Assembly: GCA_002363035.1 (NCBI GenBank) | Contig: DEWA01000036.1 | Span: 1-25,973, forward strand | Length of the DNA stretch: 25,973 nt | Source: Verrucomicrobia bacterium UBA3222 | GTDB lineage: Bacteria; Verrucomicrobiota; Verrucomicrobiia; Opitutales; UBA9783 | Direction of reading: 5' to 3' | Shown: in pieces, positions 1-6,524 of the stretch | Layout of the letters: every line of letters begins with the position of its first letter | Numbering within the stretch: position 1 is the first letter of the stretch | The notes under the pieces: model-generated | Database searches by the model: none | Told to the model about the DNA's origin: nothing | What the model saw: the letters and a program-made list of their open reading frames with translations, nothing else | Made by a program: the position numbers and the translations under genes

Positions 1-15
1 CGTTTTTTGGACACA

Positions 16-1062
16 TCAGTACTCTTCGTTCAGCCAAAACGACAAATTTTGCAACACCGCACCCGTACCGTTTGCCACCGCGCGCAACGGATCTTCGGCG
101 ACAATCACCGGCAGATGCGTTTCACTGCCGATTTTACGATCCAAATGCCGCACCAGCGCGCCGCCGCCCGCCAATACGATGCCGCGATCCACCAAATCCG
201 CCGCCAACTGAGGCGGACATTGATCCAACGCCTGACGAACGACCTCGACAATTCCGTTGATCGCCTCGCTCAACGCCTCCCGAACACCCGTGGAAGAAAT
301 TGTTACCGTTCGCGGCAAACCCGAAATCGTATCCCGGCCCTTGACCGACAGGGAAAGTTCGTTTTCCAACGGCATGGCGGAACCGATTGCAATTTTGATA
401 TCTTCCGACATGCGCTCGCCGATGAGCAAATTGTAGTTTTTCTTTAAAAAATTGGCGATGGCACCGTCCATTTGGTCGCCGCCGACGCGCAGACTTTTGG
501 TGAAAACCATGCCCGACAGCGAAATAATCGCGATATCCGTCGTTCCGCCGCCGATATCCACAATCATGCTCGCCGTCGGTTCGTCAATCGGCAGACCGAC
601 CCCGATTGCCGCCGCCATCGGCTCCTGCAAAAGAAGGACTTCGCGCGCGCCCGCATGAATGGCGGATTCGCGAACCGCCCGACGTTCCACTTCCGTAATT
701 CCCGACGGGACCGCAATCACCACGCGCGGCGGCACAAAACGCGTGTTGCGACAGGCTTTAGAGATAAAATACCGCAACATCGCCTCGGTAACTTCGAAAT
801 CGGCAATCACGCCGTCCTTCATGGGTCGAATGGCGGTGATATTCCCCGGCGTCCGCCCAAGCATCTTTTTCGCTTCCAAACCGACCGCACGCACTTTGCG
901 CGATTTGTTGTAAATCGCCACCACGCTCGGCTCGTTCAACACAACGCCGTTATCTTTCGCAAACACCAGCGTATTGGCGGTTCCCAAATCGATGCCGATG
1001 TCGTGCGACACCGCCGAAAAAACCTTACCGACCAACGATGCCGCTTTGTGGTAAAAAGGCAT
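16..1062 (-). CDS. mreB: Rod shape-determining protein MreB
   Basis: Bacterial actin homologue that polymerises under the inner membrane and guides peptidoglycan synthesis during cell elongation. The 348-residue product has the normal family length. The actin-fold phosphate-1 motif (GIDLGTANTLVF, about residues 23-34) lies near the N-terminus. The phosphate-2 region is VDIGGGTTDIA near residue 169, and the adenosine-binding GIVLAGGGALV lies near residue 295. The ATG is preceded by GAGGGAG at good spacing and by a strong promoter about 20 bases further up, which together fix the start. The gene ends 15 bases from the window edge, so whether mreC and mreD follow cannot be seen. Identity is very secure. 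Confidence 0.97.
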   Translation of the reverse strand: MPFYHKAASLVGKVFSAVSHDIGIDLGTANTLVFAKDNGVVLNEPSVVAIYNKSRKVRAVGLEAKKMLGRTPGNITAIRPMKDGVIADFEVTEAMLRYFISKACRNTRFVPPRVVIAVPSGITEVERRAVRESAIHAGAREVLLLQEPMAAAIGVGLPIDEPTASMIVDIGGGTTDIAIISLSGMVFTKSLRVGGDQMDGAIANFLKKNYNLLIGERMSEDIKIAIGSAMPLENELSLSVKGRDTISGLPRTVTISSTGVREALSEAINGIVEVVRQALDQCPPQLAADLVDRGIVLAGGGALVRHLDRKIGSETHLPVIVAEDPLRAVANGTGAVLQNLSFWLNEEY

Positions 1063-1080
1063 TACACTCCCTCAATAAAT

Positions 1081-1109
1081 AGGATAGTGTCGCAGTAAAG
1101 TTGCGTCAA
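1081..1109 (-). promoter_or_regulatory. Sigma-70 promoter of mreB
   Basis: On the minus strand TTGACG (1104-1109) is separated by exactly 17 bases from TATCCT (1081-1086). Transcription should start near 1074, giving a leader of about a dozen bases that contains the GAGGGAG ribosome-binding site of mreB. Confidence 0.65.
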
Positions 1110-1560
1110 GGGAAAGCAGAAAAATACGTGCGTGTCTCTTTCCCCGAAATCACGTTACCCGTCGGAACGGAATCCGGCGAGTTTTATCGACCGTACAAGC
1201 GACAATCACATCTGAAAGGCTTAATGCAAGATTATCAAACGCATCGGATACTTTGAAATAATCGTCGATGTTGTGCCGTAACAGAAGCGATTTTCCGATC
1301 CGTACGGTCGTTTGACATTGTCCTCCCTTACGGAAGCGGGTATTCTGTGGTAAAATGAAAAGGGCGTCATACCGTGCGTAAATGTTGTTTCGTTCGAAAT
1401 TCATCCGCCGTTGCAATCGTTGTCGACGGAACAGATGTCGCTCGACGATTTGTCGGACGGACATTTTTCGACGATTTTCCGACAAATTGCATCGCAAACA
1501 TATTCCTTTCGGGAAGAGATACCCGTGAACCACAAAAAACAAATCCGTTCCCATGCATGA
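1101..1560 (+). pseudogene. Possible decayed gene between mreB and the antiporter gene
   Basis: No intact gene fits this 490-base gap, but the plus strand reads like a broken protein. One frame is open from 1083 to a TGA at 1254 and gives protein-like text (for example VSFPEITLPVGTESGEFYR). A shift into the next frame near 1249 continues as RYFEIIVDVVP, then TAA at 1279, another open stretch, TAA at 1351, and a final open run to the TGA at 1558-1560, ending SFREEIPVNHKKQIRSHA. That last stop overlaps the antiporter start codon. The final piece alone could be a 41-residue ORF from ATG 1435. I do not recognise the family. The overlapping minus-strand 140-residue ORF looks like a shadow. The stretch could equally be chance reading. 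Confidence 0.3.
1318..1346 (+). promoter_or_regulatory. Candidate promoter for the antiporter transcript
   Basis: TTGTCC (1318-1323), 17 bases, TATTCT (1341-1346). A perfect TTGACA lies six bases upstream at 1312-1317 but would need a 23-base spacer. If used, the promoter gives a leader of about 200 bases before the ATG at 1553. Confidence 0.35.
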
Positions 1561-3859
1561 AAGTTTTCTCATTCAGGATTTAACCACCATCATCGTCATT
1601 GCCGGCGCGGTCTCGATCCTCTTTTCGATTTTACGCTGGCCGAGCATTTTGGGCTATCTGCTGTCGGGTCTCATCGTCGGACCGTACGTCACGGAAAAAT
1701 TCAGCATTCATGACGCGTCTTCCGTCAAAAGCATCAGTGAGTTGGGGGTAATTTTCCTCATGTTCTGCATCGGTCTGGAATTTGACCTGAAAAAACTGAA
1801 ACAAACGCTGTTTCCGTCGTTGCTGGCGATGCTTTTTCAGGCACTGACGGCGTTTTTCATCGGAACGACGGTGGCGCACGTCATCGGTTGGTCGCCGGTG
1901 CTCGGGATTTTTCTCGGCGCCATCTTTGCGATCAGCTCCACCATGGTCGCCATCCCGATCATCAAACAGCAAAACGCCATGCAACAGCCGTTCGCGCAAT
2001 TTACGATGGGCGTGGCGATTTTGGAAGATATCTTCGCCGTGGTTTTGCTGGTGATTTTATCCAATCTGCAACAGGGCGGCTTCAACCTTTCCCAATGTCT
2101 GAATTTGGTTTTCTGGATCACCGTTTTTATCACGGGCATGCTGATTTTCGGGCGTCTGTTCGCGCGCCGTTTCATTAAATTGCTGAAAAAAATCGCCAAT
2201 CCCGAAATCATGCACGTCTGCATCGCGGGATTGATTTTGTTGCTGAGCGAACTTTCGAGCGGCTACTCCAACGCTCTCGGTGCGTTTTTGGCGGGCGCGA
2301 TCTTCGCCAATACCCGCGTCATTCATGATTTAGAGAGCATGGTAGCGCCCATTCGCGACATTTTCACCGCCGTGTTTTTCGTTTCCATCGGCATGCTCAT
2401 CGATCCGAAATTGCTTTGGGAAAATAAGTGGCTGGTGCTGATTTTAAGCTTTCTGGTGGTCGGCGGACAATTCGTCAGCGCGTGGCTCGGATTTTTCCTC
2501 AGCGGGCAAAAACCGAACGTTGCGTTCCGCGCCTCGTTGCCGAAATCCCAAATCGGCGAATTCAGCTTCGTCATCGCCTCATTGGCGCACACCCTTCAAC
2601 TGGATAACGGGCAATTGATGGCAATTACCGTCGGTGTTGCGCTGTTCAGCATCATTGCCGTGAATGTCCTGTGCGCGCGCGAAGACCGCCTGTTGGAAAT
2701 CTGCGCAAACCGTATTCCGCACGTATTGCAAACCTGGGCGACCGTCTATCAAAATTTACTTCTTTCCATCCAAACGCGGGTCTCAAAAAACGCATTCCTC
2801 TCTCTGGTGCGCAAACCGTTGCTGAAAGCCGCCGTCCATTTCACGCTCGTCAACGCCGTTGTCTGGTGCAACTACGGACTGTGCCTTTTTTTGGAGCAAA
2901 ACCCGATCCCGGGAACGGAAAAATACGGTATTTGGATCCAGCGCGCTTCGCTTCTGATCGCCCTCGGTTTGGCGTTGCCGTTCATGACTTGCGTCGTGGG
3001 CAACTTAAACCTCATTATCCTGACGCTTTGCAAACAATCGCTGCCCAAACTGTTTGTGCGTCTCAACCAGCATGCCGCCCTTTATAAAATCTTCCAACTC
3101 ATTATCAACGCCGTCGCAACGTTGGTATTCGTCTGGTTGTTCACGGCATCGTCCTCCAAGTACCTGCCGAATTACATGCCGCTGGTGCTGTTAGTCGGCG
3201 TCGGCGTCATCCTCGGCTTCGGTTTTTGGAAGCACCTGCGAACGCTTAATTCTCACTTTGAACTGATGTTCCTGGAGAGTTTTTCGGAGGAACTGGAAAA
3301 CGAAAACGAAAAACGACGCCGGGCGATGATTAAAATGGTCGAAACCAAACATCCGTGGGACGTTGAAATTCGACGGCTGACCGTTCCGTCGAATTCGCAC
3401 ATAGCAGGGAGCACGCTCGCCGAAAGCGGCTTGGGACAACAAACGCAAACCGTTTTATTGGCGGTCGGTCGCGACGGATTTTTCATCAACACCGTCCCGC
3501 CGGATTATACCTTTTTCCCGGGCGATGTCCTGCTGTTGTTGGGCAATAAAAATCAACTGGCAAAAGCGGCGCAGTGGGTTACCGTTCCGGCAAAGCAAAT
3601 CTCGGAACGCAATCAGGGCTTTGACTTTGAGCAACTTGTTCTGACCGATCTCCATCCGTTACTGGACGAAACCCTCGCCTCCGCCAATCTCCGCCAACGT
3701 TACGGCGTCAATCTCGTCGGCATTCAGCGCAAAGACGAACGCATCGAAAATTTATCCCCGAACGATATTTTCAAGGTCGGCGATTGCCTGCTGTTGGTGG
3801 GACACCGAAAAAATCTGGACGTTTTAAAAAACTTGGGAACGGCGACCGCCTCCGCTTAG
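1553..3859 (+). CDS. CPA2-family monovalent cation/proton antiporter with C-terminal RCK_C (TrkA-C) domains
   Basis: Inner-membrane antiporter of the Kef/CPA2 type, expected to exchange K+ or Na+ for H+. Residues 1 to about 400 form the multi-spanning Na_H_exchanger domain, with the family start MHESFLIQDL, GYLLSGLIVGP near residue 35, ELGVIFLMFCIGLEF near 64 and AISSTMVAIPI near 125. A second set of hydrophobic segments spans about 430-580. After a charged linker rich in E, N and R come two apparent RCK_C domains (about 600-680 and 690-765), each ending in a GDxLLLxG-type strand (GDVLLLLGN, GDCLLLVGH). No Rossmann RCK_N domain is visible between membrane part and RCK_C, unlike E. coli KefB/KefC, so I do not assign that symbol. 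The start matches the family N-terminus although no good Shine-Dalgarno precedes it. Confidence 0.88.
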   Translation: MHESFLIQDLTTIIVIAGAVSILFSILRWPSILGYLLSGLIVGPYVTEKFSIHDASSVKSISELGVIFLMFCIGLEFDLKKLKQTLFPSLLAMLFQALTAFFIGTTVAHVIGWSPVLGIFLGAIFAISSTMVAIPIIKQQNAMQQPFAQFTMGVAILEDIFAVVLLVILSNLQQGGFNLSQCLNLVFWITVFITGMLIFGRLFARRFIKLLKKIANPEIMHVCIAGLILLLSELSSGYSNALGAFLAGAIFANTRVIHDLESMVAPIRDIFTAVFFVSIGMLIDPKLLWENKWLVLILSFLVVGGQFVSAWLGFFLSGQKPNVAFRASLPKSQIGEFSFVIASLAHTLQLDNGQLMAITVGVALFSIIAVNVLCAREDRLLEICANRIPHVLQTWATVYQNLLLSIQTRVSKNAFLSLVRKPLLKAAVHFTLVNAVVWCNYGLCLFLEQNPIPGTEKYGIWIQRASLLIALGLALPFMTCVVGNLNLIILTLCKQSLPKLFVRLNQHAALYKIFQLIINAVATLVFVWLFTASSSKYLPNYMPLVLLVGVGVILGFGFWKHLRTLNSHFELMFLESFSEELENENEKRRRAMIKMVETKHPWDVEIRRLTVPSNSHIAGSTLAESGLGQQTQTVLLAVGRDGFFINTVPPDYTFFPGDVLLLLGNKNQLAKAAQWVTVPAKQISERNQGFDFEQLVLTDLHPLLDETLASANLRQRYGVNLVGIQRKDERIENLSPNDIFKVGDCLLLVGHRKNLDVLKNLGTATASA

Positions 3860-3990
3860 AGAGGATACGAAACATTAAAATCACCCGATGTATTATCGGA
3901 ACGACGGACAAACTTTACCTTATACAGCGATTGTGCTCGGAACGCCGCACCGCAACCCAAGCACTCAAAGCGGGGATAAGTATCTTGCAC
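3856..3990 (-). CDS. Possible small CXXC protein downstream of hisS
   Basis: A 44-residue reading frame begins with GTG two bases after the hisS stop codon, with GGGA five bases upstream as a plausible ribosome-binding site inside the hisS end. It stops with TAA over the last bases of the convergent antiporter gene. The text includes YPRFECLGCGAAF, a single CxxCG knuckle like half of a zinc ribbon, followed by a basic stretch. There is no second CxxC. It may be a real coupled small gene, a fragment, or a chance frame. Confidence 0.3.
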   Translation of the reverse strand: MQDTYPRFECLGCGAAFRAQSLYKVKFVRRSDNTSGDFNVSYPL

Positions 3991-3991
3991 T

Positions 3992-5317
3992 TCAATCCCG
4001 TTCTCTGCGAAACACCTCCACAACCTCTTCCGAACCGACCTCCCGCGTCGTTTCATTCGCCAAACATTTCACATGCACCTTCCCGCGCGAAGACAATTCC
4101 TGCGTAAAAATTAAAATATACCGCGGCTGTTCGACGTAAGCTTTCTTTAACTGCTTTGAGAGCATCTTTGTTTCACCGAATGGATAAAGAACGGAGAAAT
4201 TTTCCCGCCGAAGCATCTGCGAGCACCGTAATGCACGGTCGCGTTCGGTCTCCTCGAAAACGCAAAAAACGTCTATTTTACGTTTATACTCCGGCAGTAA
4301 ATGATATTTATTCAACAGATCCGTCAGCGTCACGTCACCCGCCGCAAAACCGACCGCCGGCATCGGATGACGCGTTAATTTTTCAAATAATTGATCATAC
4401 CGCCCGCCGCCCGCCAACGCGCGTCCTTGGTTGCCTGTCTCAAAAAGCTCAAACACAAACCCCGTGTAGTATGCCAGTCCGCGCACAATTGTCAAATCGA
4501 CGGCAACAAACTTTTCGCATCCCAACGCCGAAAGTTCATGCAACAACTTTCCGAATTCGGACAAACGTTGCCGCAACGCTTCCGAAAGCTCCGCATCGGT
4601 TGCTTGTTGCGAAAAACAAGCCTTAATCGCTTCCAAAGTCTTGCAGTGCCGCAGTTGTTCCGTTGCGTCGAAAAAGGTCTTGGCTTGAACGGAAGAAGGC
4701 AATAATTTTGCCAAATCTTTCTCAATATCCTCCTTCGGACGCCGCTCCCACTTATCCAATAAACTTAAAATACCGCCGACAAGTGCCTCATCGGTAATCC
4801 CAAACGCCTTTAACCATAGTTGCCACAGTTGACGGTCGCTCAAACGCACATAAAAGTGTTCTTCCGTCAACCCGAAATAACGCAAACTCTCCGCGGCGAG
4901 CGCAATCAGTTCCGCTTCCGCCGACAAGGAGGCTTCACCGACAATATCCGCGTTAAATTGATAAAAAGATCGCAGACGCCCCTTTTGCGGGCGTTCGTAA
5001 CGGAATTGCTCTGTGATATTGAATAATTTCGTCGGTTTCTTTAAGGTCGCGAGATTTTTTCCAAAAATGCGCACCAGCGACGGCGTCATTTCGGGACGCA
5101 ACGCCATCTTTCGTCCGCCCTTATCCTCAAACGCAAACAGCTGATTGACAATTTCTTCGCCGGATTTTTGAGTGAACAGCTCCAGCGGTTCCGCAATCGG
5201 ACCGTCGAATTCCTCAAAGCCGAAGCGTTGCGCCACCGTCCGCCATCCGTGAAACAAAGCGTTGCGTTGCGCACAGGTCGAAGGTTCAAAGTCGCGAAAT
5301 CCGGGCAGGCTCTCCAT
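3992..5317 (-). CDS. hisS: Histidine--tRNA ligase
   Basis: Class II aminoacyl-tRNA synthetase that charges tRNA-His with histidine in the cytoplasm. The 441-residue product starts MESLPGFRDFEP, matching the usual family start around (L)xGxxDf. Motif 2 is seen as FRYERPQKGRLRSFYQF near residue 108. The histidine-specific signature is VRGLAYYTGFVFEL near residue 282, where the more usual aspartate of RGLDYYT is alanine. GGGRYDQL follows, and an anticodon-binding domain fills the last 100 residues. The frame is open upstream of the ATG but has no other start codon before its stop, so the ATG at 5317 is the choice. The gene is divergent from the CsrA-like gene, with a 175-base gap. Confidence 0.95.
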   Translation of the reverse strand: MESLPGFRDFEPSTCAQRNALFHGWRTVAQRFGFEEFDGPIAEPLELFTQKSGEEIVNQLFAFEDKGGRKMALRPEMTPSLVRIFGKNLATLKKPTKLFNITEQFRYERPQKGRLRSFYQFNADIVGEASLSAEAELIALAAESLRYFGLTEEHFYVRLSDRQLWQLWLKAFGITDEALVGGILSLLDKWERRPKEDIEKDLAKLLPSSVQAKTFFDATEQLRHCKTLEAIKACFSQQATDAELSEALRQRLSEFGKLLHELSALGCEKFVAVDLTIVRGLAYYTGFVFELFETGNQGRALAGGGRYDQLFEKLTRHPMPAVGFAAGDVTLTDLLNKYHLLPEYKRKIDVFCVFEETERDRALRCSQMLRRENFSVLYPFGETKMLSKQLKKAYVEQPRYILIFTQELSSRGKVHVKCLANETTREVGSEEVVEVFRRERD

Positions 5318-5492
5318 GTCTTCAACGTACCGCCCGTAAGCCGTTGATACAAGTTCGAAATCCCCTGTGGGAACAGGATTTTGCGGTTTTCAAACACCTG
5401 CATCGCGCCATCGCGGACAATTAGCTCCTCCTGCGTTCTTCCATTACCCGTTTGAACTTTACAGTCCGCGCCCTTTTGCACACGATGATCTC

Positions 5493-5888
5493 GTGTTAGT
5501 GACAAACAGACGGGTCGGCGAGGCGTTCAATATCTATGCGCCCGACGGGGAAACCGTTATTTGTTCGCTTCGGGTTAAACACGTCACGGGCGACCACGAT
5601 ACGGATCCGAATGCGACCGATATTTGTGCCGATTTAGAGGTTTTTGAGGATAAAAATACCTGTACCTTCGGCTTCCCCGAAGATACGCACTGTATTACCG
5701 TACATTTCGAGGACAAACTTGAACTGTTCGATGCGGATAAAAAGAACGTCATCTGCGAAATGGTCGTGGTGGATATTAAAACACACAACGATAAAGGCAG
5801 GAAAGGCGTTACGTTATCTTCTCGCGTGTCTATCGGGTTTGATTTTGATGATACAAAATGTGTTATGTATCAATCCAATAAACTGTAA
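5493..5888 (+). CDS. CsrA-like RNA-binding protein with two fused CsrA-type units
   Basis: CsrA is a small homodimeric regulator that binds GGA hairpins in mRNA leaders. With the GTG at 5493 as start the protein begins M-L-V-T-N-R-R-V-G-E-A-F, in exact register with CsrA (M-L-x-L-T-R-R-V-G-E), including R6 and R7 that contact RNA. The chain is 131 residues instead of the usual 60-75. A first unit (about 1-76) has VICSLRVKHVTG and FGFPEDTHCITVHFEDK, resembling the CsrA strands up to VHREEI but with phenylalanine at the key arginine 44. A second unit (about 80-131) repeats the pattern (NVICEMVVVDIKTH, SIGFDFDDTKCVMYQSNK). The long insert between strands (34-56) is acidic. No good Shine-Dalgarno is seen. 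The family call is by eye, so moderate. Two half-dimers fused into one chain is inference. Confidence 0.6.
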   Translation: MLVTNRRVGEAFNIYAPDGETVICSLRVKHVTGDHDTDPNATDICADLEVFEDKNTCTFGFPEDTHCITVHFEDKLELFDADKKNVICEMVVVDIKTHNDKGRKGVTLSSRVSIGFDFDDTKCVMYQSNKL

Positions 5889-5890
5889 AA

Positions 5891-5909
5891 AAGTATTGTA
5901 AAAATACTT
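5891..5909. promoter_or_regulatory. Inverted repeat overlapping the next promoter
   Basis: AAGTATT-GTAAA-AATACTT is a perfect 7-base inverted repeat whose right arm runs into the -35 box at 5908. It is placed like an operator. A weak terminator for the CsrA-like gene is the alternative, but there is no T-run and the stem is A/T-rich. Confidence 0.4.
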
Positions 5910-5936
5910 GACATCATTGAAAATACATTAGATAAT
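5908..5936 (+). promoter_or_regulatory. Near-consensus sigma-70 promoter of the coiled-coil protein gene
   Basis: TTGACA (5908-5913), a 17-base spacer, then GATAAT (5931-5936). Start of transcription is expected near 5943, giving a 40-base leader. This is the strongest promoter sequence in the window. Confidence 0.75.
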
Positions 5937-5964
5937 TGAGACGTAGCGTTAAAAACCAAACAGG

Positions 5965-5982
5965 TTTCAGGACGTAGAGTTT
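5965..5982 (+). promoter_or_regulatory. Shine-Dalgarno within a CsrA-type GGA site
   Basis: The leader contains TTTCAGGACGTAG just before the start codon. AGGA (5969-5972) is the ribosome-binding core, ten bases from the ATG. CAGGACGT also resembles the CsrA consensus around ARGGAUGU. GACGTAG occurs twice in the leader (5940-5946 and 5971-5977). The site call rests on similarity only. Confidence 0.35.
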
Positions 5983-6231
5983 ATGGAAAAAGATAGTAAA
6001 GGAAATCAGGCTTCCTCACGGGAAAATCTCATCAATATCGCGCGGGATGTTAGCGAACTTACGGACAGGTTGGATACCGTTCGTGATCGCATCGCCAAAA
6101 GTCGCGTGGACATTGAAAACGTCTGCGATGACTTATCCTGCACGACGGAGCATATCGAAAAAGTTCGCATGTCCCTTTTCGGCATCCGCGCATTCCTTTC
6201 GCGGGAAGCGACGTTCGGCGATGCTCAATAG
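5983..6231 (+). CDS. Small predicted coiled-coil protein of unknown function
   Basis: An 82-residue, highly charged soluble protein without signal peptide or membrane segment. Residues about 15-70 have regular hydrophobic spacing (ISELTDRLDTVRDRIAKSR-like heptads with L, V and I at a and d positions), so a long helix or helical hairpin is likely. Two cysteines lie near the centre (VCDDLSCTTEHIEKV). I recognise no family. It has its own strong promoter and probable operator and follows the CsrA-like gene, whose product could bind its leader. That link is inference. A real gene is likely because promoter, leader and start fit together. Confidence 0.6.
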   Translation: MEKDSKGNQASSRENLINIARDVSELTDRLDTVRDRIAKSRVDIENVCDDLSCTTEHIEKVRMSLFGIRAFLSREATFGDAQ

Positions 6232-6251
6232 ACAAACCGCGAGCGTTTTTG

Positions 6252-6263
6252 CCGAACGTTCGG
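6252..6263. repeat. Perfect 12-base palindrome
   Basis: CCGAACGTTCGG reads the same on both strands, 20 bases after the stop of the coiled-coil protein gene. It could be a protein-binding site or the base of a weak terminator. Confidence 0.4.
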
Positions 6264-6320
6264 AACGTAATCTCTCAATTACGGCGTCATAAACCGTAGA
6301 AACGGCAGTAATAAACCGTT

Positions 6321-6524
6321 TCAAAGGGTTGAATGCAACGGAAAGACTTGTTTCCCCAGGTGGTTCAAACACAACGCTTCGGTTGCATTCAATCTTGCAC
6401 GCTTGAAACGGAAGCCCTGCCTCGTATCCATTTTAGCAACACGAACATACAACCCGCCGACGAACTTTTTTAACCGCGAAAGCAAAATTTTTGCCGAAAA
6501 CGCCTTTGTCGGCAACCGCTTCAC
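6321..6524 (-). CDS. Possible small basic protein downstream of the NtrC-like gene
   Basis: A 67-residue frame starts with GTG immediately after the TAG of the NtrC-like gene, with GGAAGAG upstream as ribosome-binding site. It is strongly basic (many K and R) with no recognisable domain. In a shifted frame, protein-like text continues beyond its stop (NPLKRFITAVSTVYDAVIER, around 6240-6335), so it may be a frameshifted remnant instead. It covers the inverted repeats noted here, which argues that either the repeats or the ORF is incidental. Confidence 0.25.
   Translation of the reverse strand: MKRLPTKAFSAKILLSRLKKFVGGLYVRVAKMDTRQGFRFKRARLNATEALCLNHLGKQVFPLHSTL
6329..6392. repeat. Inverted repeat enclosing a second hairpin
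   Basis: TTGAATGCAAC (6329-6339) pairs with GTTGCATTCAA (6382-6392). Directly inside the left arm, GGAAA-GACTTG-TTTCC (6340-6355) forms its own stem. A third element, GAAACGG and CCGTTTC with a 10-base loop, lies at 6299-6322. The 293 bases between the flanking genes are thus rich in pairing potential, with no T-run that would mark a clear terminator. Confidence 0.4.

Noticed and set aside
1150..1572. 140-residue minus-strand ORF between mreB and the antiporter gene
   Set aside because: R/C-rich, antisense text with no family, overlapping the antiporter start; the plus strand reads better.
5367..5492. Upstream ATG extension of the CsrA-like gene
   Set aside because: The 42 extra residues show no similarity to anything, and the GTG at 5493 puts R6, R7 and G9 exactly in CsrA register.
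5086..5505. 139-residue minus-strand ORF crossing the hisS start
   Set aside because: Most of it is hisS in another frame. The first 60 residues (upstream of hisS) look somewhat protein-like, but the frame has no separate end and no family.
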